Assembly (NCBI GenBank): GCA_963580455.1
Contig: OY756962.1
Coordinates: forward strand, 10,558,001-10,622,000
DNA: 64,000 bases
Source of the DNA: Euonymus europaeus
Taxonomy: Eukaryota; Streptophyta; Magnoliopsida; Celastrales; Celastraceae
Direction of reading: 5' to 3'
Part shown: positions 47,164 through 58,436 of the stretch, one piece after another
Position numbering within the stretch: the first letter of the stretch is position 1
How the letters are laid out: each line of letters starts with the position of its first letter
Made by a program: the position numbers and the translations under genes
Notes under the pieces: model-generated
Database searches by the model: none
The model's input: the letters and a program-made list of their open reading frames with translations, nothing else
What the model was told of the DNA's origin: nothing

Positions 47164-47880
47164 TCCTTAAGGAAATACAAAAAATAATAAGCAAATTAAA
47201 GCACCATTATTATACTAAATAGCCATTTTTCTGAATGGAAAAATTATTAAAGCACACAGGTGCAAACAAGAAGATTACAAAGAGTCTAAACTAATGGCCT
47301 CAAGAAACTTTTTGCAACAAGAATAGCAAAAAAGATTCAAATATTTAAAAGAGCCCTCCAAAAATTTATCTATAGAGGTCTCCTAGTCATTGAAGCTTCT
47401 ATCGTTCCGCTCCTTCCAAATCAGCCACATCATGATCACACAAATAAGAGTAAATGATCCCTCTTTCTGACTTGTTTTTGCAAAGAGCACTCCATGCCAC
47501 TCTGCCACTGGAAACCCAATTGACACTGAAAAAATTTCAAACTGTGATTCACAAAAGTCTTGATCAAGGACAGTGCAGCGAGAGAAGATTAATAACTCTT
47601 CAGCAACTTTGCAGAGAGTGTACATCTGTTTTCCAAATTGTAAGCTCCTCTTGTAAATTATCAATAGTAAGTAACTCAAAAAAGAGTTAATGACCATGCT
47701 TTTACTGTCATTTCTTATTAAAAAAGAGCTTCTCAAGTCCAAATCTCCTCTTGGCAACCACCATCTTCCACAGGATTGTGTTTGGAAACCCAAAGCTCCA
47801 CCAAAGGTGTGGCTATTTCCTGTTGGGAAATCTTGTGCATATGCATAGACATGCATGAACAAAGCCATAGATATATTATC
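47164..47880 (-). pseudogene. possible LINE-type C-terminal remnant in intron (copy 2)
   Basis: A 161-codon frame at 47383-47868 ends LICVIMMWLIWKERNDRSFN, and the sequence continues with SIDKFLEGSFKYLN-like text after a stop. The W-x-x-W-K-E-R-N motif is typical of the very end of plant LINE proteins. No RT or endonuclease is present. Relic only; unsure. Confidence 0.42.
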
Positions 47881-48799
47881 ATGTTTTATATGGCATACAC
47901 TCCGTAATCAACAAGAACATAACAAATCATTAAAAGCTATTATTGAATAATATAAAATTTCAATGAAACATAAAATAAGTCAAAGAAAATAAATAATACA
48001 ACAGGAAACAAAAATAAGCAAAGAAGTACAAGAGAATATTTGAAAGAAAAATAAAACATTTAAGCTATCAAATTATGGCATGTATTTATAAATTTACTAC
48101 ATTCATACATACAAATATGCATGGATGCATAAAAATATATGTCGTAGGCTCATAGCCTTAATAAATAAAGAAAGATGAAAATGTCATACCAAATTAATAC
48201 TGATAATGGCTTAAATTTGGAAGCTTATGGAAGTAATACTTTCTTTGCTTTTTTTATCAAAAAATGATAGATATTCCAATTATTAATCACAGCTCAATTT
48301 TAAATGAAGGTCCATATCTAGAAAAGCGTCTTCAAATGCTCGCACTTGCTATGCACAATAAACTCACACATCCAACTATAATTTCACCAACCAAAAGGAA
48401 TGTATTTTATCATATTTCTAGTTACTAGGACCTTGAAACCAACAGAGGATAGCCAGAAACCATGCTAGTCCAAGTGATGGCTTCATTTTCTAGCAACTGT
48501 TTGTTTTCCATGGTACACACGTTTAATCCTGTAGCTTCAACCACCAAACTAAATGAATGATACAGATGTGAACCATGAGGAGATAAGAGAATCTAATGCT
48601 TTGTAACCACTTTAAATACCAAAAACAGGGGGTTGGTCTTTAGGAAGTTTGGGTCGGAACACGAAACAATTAATGAATAAATGCATGTATATACAGAACA
48701 AAAAAAAATCATAGAAACAACAACATATTGCCGAACAAGAAATATACATGTTAGTATTTAAGGACCTTGTCTCTGGAACTTCGACTTATGGACAAGTAC

Positions 48800-48877
48800 C
48801 TGGAAAAGAGCTTTTGACAACTGCGGCCTTGACAGTAATAGCTGGCGAGCTTGTTCCTTGTTCTGTGCAGCCATCAC
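48800..48877 (-). CDS. CSTF64: CSTF64 copy 2, exon 6 (hinge)
   Basis: 78 bases, 26 codons: QNKEQARQLLLSRPQLSKAL is the signature of the CstF64 hinge. Acceptor TTGTAG, donor GTACTT. Intact. Confidence 0.88.
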
Positions 48878-48979
48878 CTACAATACAAATAGAGACGAAT
48901 GACACAATGTTACTCACGATATCCATTAAGAATGCAAATAAATGTAACACTTTATGTATAAGATCAGTCAGATACAAGC

Positions 48980-49221
48980 CTTAAGGTCAGACAAAATTTC
49001 ATTCAGTTGAACTCGTGACATTTTGGCTAGATGAAGCCTTAATGGATCATTTGTTGGCAGAGGCTGACTATGTAGACCACTTTGATTTGATTGAACAGTA
49101 GTCTGAGCCCCGCCTAAAGCTCCAGCCATTACATTTGCAGCAGTCACAGCTAAATGGAGACCGATCGGTTGATGCTGAACAGAATGTCCATGGATTCCCA
49201 GGCCACCCAATTGTTTTTGAG
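48980..49221 (-). CDS. CSTF64: CSTF64 copy 2, exon 5 (hinge start)
   Basis: 242 bases, open; with the base from exon 4 it gives 81 codons. It reads [38 protein letters not shown] and [19 protein letters not shown]. The last part is the conserved hinge that binds CstF77/symplekin. The intron after it starts GC, not GT: AAG|GCTTGT. This is the only join that keeps the frame into exon 6. Confidence 0.85.
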
Positions 49222-49307
49222 CTTTTATAGAAGGAAAAAAAATCATGTTGTATTCACATGAATAGTTGACTCAAGGTATGTAAGTTAAAAGAACAAAAAA
49301 GACCAAC

Positions 49308-49341
49308 CAACATTTGCAGCAAGCCCTGGTCCACCCCTACC
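49308..49341 (-). CDS. CSTF64: CSTF64 copy 2, exon 4
   Basis: GRGGPGLAANV plus one base; acceptor TTGCAG, donor GTTGGT. One residue differs from copy 1 (M to R). Confidence 0.75.
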
Positions 49342-49503
49342 CTGCAAGAAGTAAAAACAATATTAGTACCTTAAGACGATAGCAGAAACTGGTCCTGGAA
49401 AACTGTAACCCATTTTAGTGGCAAAGCTCAACATTAGTGAAATGAAAAGAAAGCGCAAAACTTAATGATGCAGCCCGCAATTACCCAGAAGCACAGTTAA
49501 TTG

Positions 49504-50063
49504 TAGGGGTGTGCAAACCGGACCGTAAACCGGAAACCCGACCGGTCGGTCCGATTCGGTTCAATTTATTGACCAAATTTTGGTCAACGGTCCGGTTAAC
49601 CGGACCGGACCAAGACATATGGTCCGGTCTTCGGTTTCATTTATTTGAAACCGCAGTTAACCGGACCGGACCGTTTAATTTTGAATATATTTAAAATTTA
49701 AATATGTATATATATGTGTGTGAATATATATAGGTCTAATGACATAAATATTTTTTAATTATATGTCAATTATACATTATTTTATATAAATATTTTTCTT
49801 TAATAATTCATTACTTATTATACCTTATTTTATAATTATATGTCCATTACATATTATTTTATAATTATTAATAATATTTAGTTATCTAATTGATTATAAA
49901 ACCGAAACCGGACCAGACCGAACCGTTAAAATCGGTTAACCGAATTACCAGTTAACCGAAAATATGGTTCGGTTTCGGTTTTAATTTTTTCAAAACCGTC
50001 TATTGCGGTTTCGGTTTTGGTTTAGGGTCCACGGTCCGGTTAACCGGACCGTGCACACCCCTA
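49504..50063. mobile_element. hAT-like MITE with 12-bp TIR and 8-bp target duplication
   Basis: 560 bases. Ends are TAGGGGTGTGCA and TGCACACCCCTA, perfect inverted repeats. GTTAATTG flanks both sides (49496-49503, 50064-50071). Copy 1 of the gene has the empty site at about 23214-23235. The interior is AT-rich in the centre and full of GGTCCGGTTAACCGGACC-type palindromes near the ends. No coding capacity, so it would need a hAT transposase from elsewhere. Confidence 0.92.
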
Positions 50064-51485
50064 GTTAATTGAGATGAAGTTCAGAAAGCCCACAACACAA
50101 TACCAGAAGTTCCAACTATACCAAATGCAGAAGCAGAAACAGTGGCATATTCAGGTTCTAATAAAAGAGAAGCAGTATTGGGATTATAGGTTTTCTTTGG
50201 AACAAAGGAACTATTGGCCTAGTGGTAGCCACTCCTAAATATTCGATTGGGTTGAAGGTTGGAATCATCTCTAATGCTGAAAAGTAACTAACAAGCGATA
50301 TTATTTATCCAAAAAAGGGTTCTCTTGAGGCCAAAATGTGTTGGTGAATTCATGGTGGCACAGTCAACCCCCATGGTTTCAAACACAGTGACCACCATCG
50401 CCATGAAAGGGCTTTTCATAAACATGTCATTTTGTTGACATCAGTAGGGAGGTCAAAAGCTCTTGAAGGGCACCAAAATGGGCCTTTCAGAGCTCCGGGG
50501 AAGTCCCTTGTACACAGCCTCAAAGCAGCCATACTACTTGTTTGCTTCCTTTGCTTGAACTTTCAGTGAATCCCATTCAGGACTGCCTTGATTACGTGCA
50601 CTAGCTGTGTTGAAGTCTGTGACTAGTAGCTAAAGAGGGGTTTTGCATCCCATTTTTTATGTTTAAGTTTATTTTGCTTATGGCCATGTGGGATTCATGG
50701 ACATTTATAAATGCTTACTTTGTGACATGAATTAACTGAGATTTGAAGGGTTGGTTTGTTTAGAATTTTGTTTGAATAAACAAAACACTTCCAATTCTTC
50801 TTTTTGATTGATATTGAATGTGTGGCAGGTGGAGTACCTATCGAAAGCATGACAACCCTAGACCCCACAAAACAAGACAAATTCTAAACCCTAACTCTAA
50901 ATCTAGTAAAAAAAAAATCCCCCAATGTGCAAATGACAACATATCACCCACCATTCAAAATATGCCAACTAGAATCTATGATGTTCAATACAGGAGAAAA
51001 TGTTTGCCATCACAACTCATTATACTTGAAGGGCATTTATCTAGGTCATTTTTTAGTATGAGGGTTCAATATAACATACAAATCATCATTTAAAAAGGCT
51101 CAGGTTATTTCCACCAAAGAAAAGGGGACACTCAAATGATTTGCAGCGTCAGGACAAAATAAACGTCCACCATCAGCAAACACTATACAACCTATACCAA
51201 AATCAGCCCAAATATCAACACTGTAGCAGCGTATACCATCCACGCTTTCCTCAAATATAAATATTTGTAAAAGATCAACCTTATAATGGCTTAACTTTAT
51301 TTGCCCCATTTTTATATTTCTTCCCCATAAGCCATTAACATAGTATGTTCAGACTTCAAAGTATAAAACTAAAATTCTTGAAGCACCGAATGAGGAAAAA
51401 GTCTTACTTTCACCACAAAGGATCAAGTGAAAGCATATGATTTCTCGTGATTAGAGCCAAGATAACCATCTAACTCTAAACTAGT

Positions 51486-52428
51486 TGTTGGGTTTAAAAT
51501 ACCCTACTAGCAAGTGCACTAGTCGAAGGGATACACAAGTAGTCAGTAGAGATCGTATCCACAGAGACAAAGTTATAATTGATCCAAATATTTATTTGTA
51601 TATATTTATGGACAATGCAAGAAATTAAAGTTCCGCTCAAGTTGATTGGGTTTACAATTTAATAAGAATGCAAGCAGGAAAAGTAAAGTCTTTTTGGAAT
51701 TTTTATATTGAAGAATGCAAATGCTAATGAAATTTATCACTAGGCAAGTTATACTAATGCAATGAGTTCAAGTAGAAGAATGAAGCACCAAGACTTCGAA
51801 ATCCACCAAGGGTTAATGATGTGCAAACAAAACCATCATTCAACCCAAGGATTCATCCTAGCCTTGGTGATAAAGAGTTTAGCTACTCATAGAGAGAAAA
51901 AGAGACAAGAGACTAGCAAAGAGAGAGAAACATATTGGTAGAACCCAAAATTGGAAGAAACACAAGCCAAGATGAAGAATCCCTCCTTCAAGCCTTGAAT
52001 CCTCCTTCTTTCCTCTATTTTTCGCTCCCTAGAACGGCCGTTTGATAAGTCAGAAGTGTCCAGTTTTTAAGGCTTTCACGAAATAAAAGCTACCATTTTC
52101 TTTGTGTAGGGCCGCCTAGGCGTGTAGGAAATGCGCCTAGGCGCACCTCGCCTAGGCGCTGCTCTAGAAAGTGGAATTTCCCTGAATTGTTCCATTCATC
52201 CCTGTTCCGTGCGTGGCCCGTACCGCCTAGGCGTGTATAAATCACACCCAGGATAATTTGCAAGCTTATTCTTGCTCTCATCTTGCCCATATTTGCCACA
52301 TTTTTGTTCCGCACCATCAATTGCCTATCAAAATCCAAGACAATAGATAAATGTACCGAATTGATAATACCAATGAGATAAAAGAGGGTTATTATCACCA
52401 AAAGCAATAGGTATATTGATACCTATCA
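51486..52428 (-). repeat. 3' LTR of Athila-2
   Basis: 943 bases. It contains GCCTAGGCG-type palindromes at about 52108-52160 and 52219-52232. The PPT (AAGTGTGGGGTGTT on the minus strand, 52429-52443) abuts it; TTTAAGTGTGGGG is the usual Athila PPT. Confidence 0.9.
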
Positions 52429-52443
52429 AACACCCCACACTTA

Positions 52444-52827
52444 AACCCTACTCGTCCTCGAGTAGGACTAATTTAAAGATACTCATGAAAAGTAAAATCC
52501 TAACTCACTGATGCAGGAATCGCGGTTGCATTTAGCATATGCAATAAGCCATTAAACCCCTAGGTGTCCCTAGTGGAGGAGTGTTATCTCCTGAGGGCTT
52601 ACAAGAACGATACCCACAAACATTTCTATCAAATGAGCGCAATCACCCCACACTTACATCACACTATATACTCAACGAATAATTTCCGTCTACTCAATTG
52701 CTCCTTTAATGTGGTGTGATGTGCAAGAGAAAATGTCAACACGTGGCTTCCAAGAGTTTATATATATGTATTAAACATAGTCGCATTCCAAGAATCGCAA
52801 AAACAACAAGTAGCAATATCAAGGCAC

Positions 52828-52869
<42 letters not shown>

Positions 52870-53567
52870 TTATTATTTTAAACTAGGGCTGTGCAATGCT
52901 TACTCCATTAAGCTTTCTATTCAACCCATGTAGCGAATTCTCGACCAATGACTCCCAACCAGTTGGCTTAGGGCATTAGGTGATAAGACAACCCTCAAAT
53001 CAATTATTCGAGTTGAAAAGGCTTCGAAGTTAAGCTAGCCTAGAATGTTCATCATGGTTGTCTCATCTTTTTACACGAAACTCGAGGTGGTTAGACAAGA
53101 GCCCCGGTTACTCAATAAGATGCAAGAGCGTAACATGTTTTCTTTCTTTCTTTCTTTCTTTCTTTCTTTTTTTTCCGGTACACAACATAAGTAACTAGTG
53201 CCAACATATCACCAACATGCGTCCAAGCTCATCTCAGGCAGAAACCACAGTTAACACATATATCCATCTAAGTCATACCCCACAACACTTTAGAGCAAGT
53301 GAATTCATTTATTAGGCAATCTAATAGCCTTCAAAAATTCACTCAAGCATATAGGAGGTAAAGACGGGATTAAACAGCTTTGATCAGAAATAAATATAAT
53401 AAGTACCAGCGGTCAAATTCACATCAGATAATATCAAAAATGCGCAATACATACAAAATAAGGTCTCCCAGCCCCCACTGTAAAATAAGCTTTGTCCTCA
53501 AAGCGTGAAACAAGTATATGAATTAAATGGAGGACAAGCCAAGAAAAACACAACCTGGAGGTGGACT
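52444..53567. other. Athila-2 3' UTR with microsatellites
   Basis: Non-coding. Contains (TA)n at about 52839-52866 and a (CTTT)n run at about 53141-53172. No gene supported. Confidence 0.65.
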
Positions 53568-54673
53568 CTAGGAGGAAGGACCGCCACAGGGTCCGCGACG
53601 AGCAAATGTGATATAGCGGTCGCGTCGTAGCTCCGCCAATATGTCGAGCATGGCCAGAGTCTGCTCCGTCTGTGCCTGGAACTGCTGCTGGAGGGAGCGC
53701 TGACCATCCTCAAGCTGTGTAAGCTGAGCTCGTAGCTCGTGCATCTGCATAGTAGGTGCAGCAACATCAGCAGCCGGCTCCTCATCGGCCTTAACAACAA
53801 CACCCAGATCATCGCGCGCCGCCCGAGCATGTCTATGGTGAATATCTGTCATACAAGATATACTTATGTGCCAATGGCGCATGTCGACTTCTTCCATGAG
53901 AAGGGTCGCGGGGCGCATATCGAGAGGGATCCTGCCAAGATTAGCTACTAACCGCGTGATAATACAAGGCAAAAAGAGTTTCTTCACACCTACACTGTCA
54001 TCCTCAATACGCCTCCTAATCTCCAGAAAAGATCGAACATAATAGTAGCCCAGATCAATCCATATGCCAATCCATATACAGTATAAGATCTCTAAAATCT
54101 CTCGCCTCCGCTCGCTATGATGCTCTGCTGGCCATAAGTTCTGGTGAACGATCCGATCTACCAGCCACATAGATTCTGATAGGCTAGATTTCCTCAAGAA
54201 AGTCCCACGTGTGCCACCCAACTGCTCCACCATCCGAGAGTGCTGCTGCAGCTCGGTACTAGATAAAGGTGGTAAGAATCCGCTATCAGTAGGCCGAAAA
54301 ATGGGGTATCCAATGCAAGCACACATATCTGCAGCGGAGAAGTAACTACTCCATATGGCAATGTAATAGTATAGTGACCGGTGTCGGTGGCCTGGACGGT
54401 GCGATAGAAAGTACGCACTAGCTGTGGATACACCGGTATGTCATGAGCCACATCATCCGGAACAACAAGGAAAGGGCATAATTGGCGGAGCTGACCTAAA
54501 GGCTCAATCGTGGCCCCCACAGTGGTGTAAAGTGTACCAGATATATAAACCTCTGGCACAATGGGAGCTACCTCAAAATGCCCAACAGTGGCAGCAGATG
54601 ATGATCCATCAGCTGGTGCGGTGTGAGCAGGTTGCCATGGGCGCTTGGGTGCGAGACCCTTAGTTCTGGGCAT
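53568..54673 (-). pseudogene. Athila-2 third ORF in env position (putative plant transposon protein-like), frameshifted
   Basis: Two overlapping frames, 54194-54673 and 53568-54326, with a frameshift near 54290. The first has MPRTKGLAPKRPWQPA and LVRTFYRTVQATDTGHYTI; the second reads IVHQNLWPAEHHSERRREIL and RSFLEIRRRIEDDSVGVKKL, then a Gln-rich coiled coil near the end (QLTQLEDGQRSLQQQFQAQ). The pattern (V-x-x-F-Y near the start, H-x-x-x-R and L-P-x-x-I-T-R later) resembles the so-called putative plant transposon protein domain. No signal peptide or membrane anchor is visible, so nothing supports an envelope role. Confidence 0.6.
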
Positions 54674-55702
54674 AATTCCTGCAAAATTAAATAATTTTCT
54701 TCCATTAGCATAGCAAGAAATATATATTGTTTATTTGTTTCAGTTTTTTTTCCTGCCTAGGTGCTTTGGGGTCCCGCCTAGGCGTGAATGGACCGGCGCC
54801 TAGGCGCAGGACACGCCTAGGCTTGAATGGACCGGCGCCTAGGCGCGGTCCATCTTCTTCACCCGTGGCTGCCATGGCAGCCACATTCTTCCCTTTTTTC
54901 AAGCATGCTTCTTCTAACATGCCACACCCACAAAAATTGCAGCAGTGATTTATCAACAAATCAAAAGTAGACAAGCTATGGCAAGCCCTAAATCACTAAC
55001 ACCCAAGAATTTTTTTTCACCCCCAATTCCATTTACTTCTTTCTCTCTCTTTGTTCAAACTCAAACTAGATCCAACAACCCAATAAATTGGAAAAACAAA
55101 GAAGATAAACGAAAAGTTACTAACCTTGAGCACTTTGATGTCCGCTTAGACGATGGGGTTGGGGTGGGCGGCTAAAGGGAGGAGGTGGGCTTGTGTGTAT
55201 GTGACAAAGAGGGATGAGGGTTTTAAGAATGCCCGACCCGCCTAGGCGTGTAGTACTGACGCCTAGGTGGTTTTTTTTCAATGAGGAGCGCCTAGGCGTG
55301 TATAAAACACGCCCAGGACAGCGTGCTCCTCTGTATCAGGTATCCAACTCCAGTACTTCCACATACAACCCAGAAAATTCAGCACACATTAAATTCTTCA
55401 CCAAAAACAAAGTCCAGCAAGCTCAAAAACACATAACACCTTCTAAAGAGATGGAACAATGAAACACACAAGGATAGATAAAGGATATCACATCTCGGGT
55501 TGCCTCCCAAGCAGTGCTAAGTTTAGGGTCTTCAGCCAGACGTAGCTACACCTACAAAATAAAAGAGGCCGCATTAAAACTTAAAAATTTTAAAACACTA
55601 CCACCCCTCACTTTAAGAACATGCATAGTCCTCAATGCATCAAAACTAGGGATGGGCATAAATTTAAACACCAAGAACAAGGACACGAGACAACCTGGAA
55701 AA
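54674..55702. other. Athila-2 non-coding spacer with CCTAGG palindromes
   Basis: Between integrase and third ORF. GCCTAGGCG-type motifs cluster at 54755-54850 and 55238-55312. No gene supported. Confidence 0.65.
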
Positions 55703-58075
55703 TCATTGTGATGGAGAATCTTCAAGGCAAAGCTTATTTTTCTCCATAACAAATGTAGTCTCAAAATATGGTTTTAGACGGTGACCATTAACCTGTTGCT
55801 CAAAACCAGTGCGGGGATCTTTAATACACACAGAGCCATGGGGATGAACGTTTAGGACCTCATAAGGCCCACTCCATCTCGAACGAAGCTTTCCCGGAAA
55901 CAATTGAAGACGAGCATTAAAGAGCAATACCCTCTGGCCAGGTTCGAATACTTTCCTATATATATGCCGATCATGGAATATCTTGGTTTTCCCTTTGTAA
56001 ATTCTGGCATTCTCATAGGACTCATTCCGGAGTTCATCGAGCTCATTAAGTTGGAGCTTCCGTAATTCACCGGCTCCATGAAGGTCAAAATTAAGAGCCT
56101 TAATGGCCCAATATGCTCTATGTTGCAATTCCACCGGAAGATGACACGGTTTGCCATAGACCAACTGGTAAGGAGACATGCCGATGGGAGTCTTGAAGGC
56201 TCTCCGATAGGCCCAAAGCGCATCATTCAGTTTAATGCTCCAATCTTTCCTATTAGAAGAAACAGTCTTTACAAGAATATGTTTGAGCTCTCGATTCGAA
56301 ATATCTACTTGGCCACTCGTTTGAGGGTGGTAAGCGGTAGCAACTTTATGAGTGACCCCACACTTTTTCATGAGCTTCTCGAAAGACTTATTGCAAAAAT
56401 GGGATCCACCATCACTGATAATAGCCCTCGGTGTGCCAAACCTTGCAAAGATCATATCCTTCAGAAAATTCAGAATTATTTTATGATCATTGGTCCGACA
56501 TGGGATTGCTTCCACCCATTTACTCACATAGTCAACCACCACTAGAATATAGAGATGGCCATAAGAAGGAGGGAAAGGTCCCATGAAATCAATACCCCAA
56601 ACATCAAACAATTCCACAACCAATATATTTTGTAGAGGCATCTGATCTCTAGAAGAAATATTACCTGTGCGTTGGCATCGATCACAAGTGGCACAATAAG
56701 CATGAGCATCTTTAAACAGGGTTGGCCAAAAGAACCCACATTGAAAGACCTTTGCTGCTGTCTTCTTTCCTCGAAAATGCCCTCCACACACATGAGCATG
56801 ACAAAAATGCAAAATACTCTCCATTTCAGGTTTCGGCACACATCGTCGAATAATTTGATCAGGGCAAGACTTGAAAAGATATGGTTCATCCCAAAAATAA
56901 TATTTGAGTGTGGAGACGAACTTATCTTTAGCTTGTTTGGTCATGCCAAAAGGTCGTAGACGTGTAGCTAGATAATTTACAATATCTGCATATCATGGAG
57001 TTTCTTCAACAACAAAAAGCTGCTCATCGGGAAAATTCTCATTAAAGTCCATGTCTTTTGATTCACCCTCTTTGACGGCTAACCGTGAAAGATGATCAAC
57101 CACCACATTCTCACAACCCTTTTTATCCCGAATCTCCAAATCAAATTCCTGCAGGAGAAGCACCCATCGGATTAATCTGGGTTTAGAGTCTTTCTTGGTC
57201 ATTAAATACCGCAAGGCCGCCTAATCAGAATATACAATCATCTTGGAACAAGTAAGATAAGTGCGAAATTTATCCAAGGCAAACACGATGGCTAATAATT
57301 CTTTTTCAGTGGCAGAATAGTTTACTTGAGCATCATTGAGAGTTTGGCTGGCATAGTAAATGAAATGGGACTTCTTGTCCACTCGTTGCCCAAGCACTGC
57401 CCCAATAGCATAATCTGAAGCATCGCACATGATTTCAAAGGGCAAAGAAAAATCCGGAGGCATCATAATGGGAGCAGAAGTGAGCTTTTCCTTCAAGGTA
57501 TTAAAGGCCTTTAAACACTCAGCATTAAATTCAAAATTTGCATCTTTCGCCAACAAAGCGCGTAAGGGTCTTGAAATTTTTGAAAAATCCATAATAAACC
57601 GCCTATAGAACCCAGCATGGCCTAAGAAAGAACGAATACCTTTCACATTAGTGGGTGGTGGCAACTTGGAAATGAGATCAATCTTCGCTCTGTCCATCTC
57701 AATGCCATCTTTAGAAATGATATGGCCCAAGACATTACCCTTCTGAACCATAAAGTGACACTTCTCCCAATTCAGTATAAGATTTGTCTCCTTACAGCGC
57801 TTTAGAACTAGAGTCAGATTGTGGAGGCAGTCCGTGACCTTCCTAGTAAGAATAAGCTCGTTGTTGTCATTTTTCACAACTGTGATTCCTGACTTCTTCA
57901 GAACTATCTGAACAAGGCTCACCCACTTAGAATCGGAAATAGGGTAGATAATTCCCACATCTAGCAATTTCAGAATTTCAACCCGAACCACCTCTTTCAT
58001 ATTTGGATTCAAATGCCTCTGGCCTTCTCTACTAGGCTTTGCTCCATCATCTAATAAAATTCGATGCATGCACAT
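55703..58075 (-). pseudogene. Athila-2 RT (core deleted), RNase H and integrase
   Basis: RT starts MCMHRILLDDGAKPSREGQR but jumps from LTRKVTD to CLHNLTLVLKRCKETNLILN, losing about 100 codons with the Y/F-x-D-D box. It resumes with [20 protein letters not shown] and RNase H (EIMCDASDYAIGAVLG). Stops near 57220 and 56990 split it. Integrase 55703-56944 is one long frame: finger with [16 protein letters not shown] and CATCDRCQR, first Asp in WGIDFMG, second in [11 protein letters not shown], but [12 protein letters not shown] has Asp where the catalytic Glu should stand. It ends [15 protein letters not shown]. Not functional overall. Confidence 0.88.
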
Positions 58076-58436
58076 AGATGGACTGATTCCCTTGATATCT
58101 GCTATCGTCCAGCCAACTGCCGCTCACTCAAAACAGTAGCAAGTTGACCAACTTGCATTTCCAACTTGGAGATAGACTGAGTGTTACTAGCCACCGTCTG
58201 TTGCAACTGATTCATAGAATTACTCATCTCAGCTTGTGAATTCTGCATCTTCACTTGTGACTGAGCTAGTTGAGTGATCAGATCATCCATAGTAGACCTC
58301 TTCGAGTCAGGAGGTGGTGCTTGAGGTTGGCCTTGCTAGGGTTTTGGACCTTGGCTATAGTTGTTAGAAGAGCTATAAGACAGATTCGGATGGTTCTTCC
58401 AACCCGGATTGTAAGTGTGAGAGAAAGGATCATTCT
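58075..58436 (-). pseudogene. Athila-2 gag end fused to RT start
   Basis: From 58436 the frame reads HTYNPGWKNHPNLSYSSSNN, a typical Athila Gag motif, with one TAG near 58338, then a coiled-coil-like stretch MDDLITQLAQSQVKMQNSQ and SISKLEMQVGQLATVLSERQ. It then runs straight into WTIADIKGIS, the start of RT, out of frame. Protease is absent between them. Confidence 0.82.

Larger units (their letters stand above)
42977..51418 (-). pseudogene. CSTF64: CSTF64-like gene, copy 2 (exons 4-10)
   Basis: Exons, 5' to 3' on the minus strand: 4 (49308-49341), 5 (48980-49221), 6 (48800-48877), 7 (46526-46561), 8 (45955-46425), 9 (44995-45345), 10 (43719-43850). Homology to copy 1 stops at 51418 in intron 3, so exons 1-3 with the whole RRM are missing. 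Exons 4, 5, 6, 7 and 10 are clean. Exon 8 has a TGA (46150-46152); exon 9 opens with a double stop (TAATAA) and its 3' end is duplicated. It carries the hAT MITE (intron 3) and the LINE-like relic (intron 6). It could at most make a hinge fragment. Downstream flank 42977-43718 matches 12289-13026. Confidence 0.9.

Noticed and set aside
55852..56545. Frames of 115-155 codons overlapping the Athila-2 integrase on both strands
   Set aside because: They are shadows of the 413-codon integrase frame, which has clear catalytic motifs.
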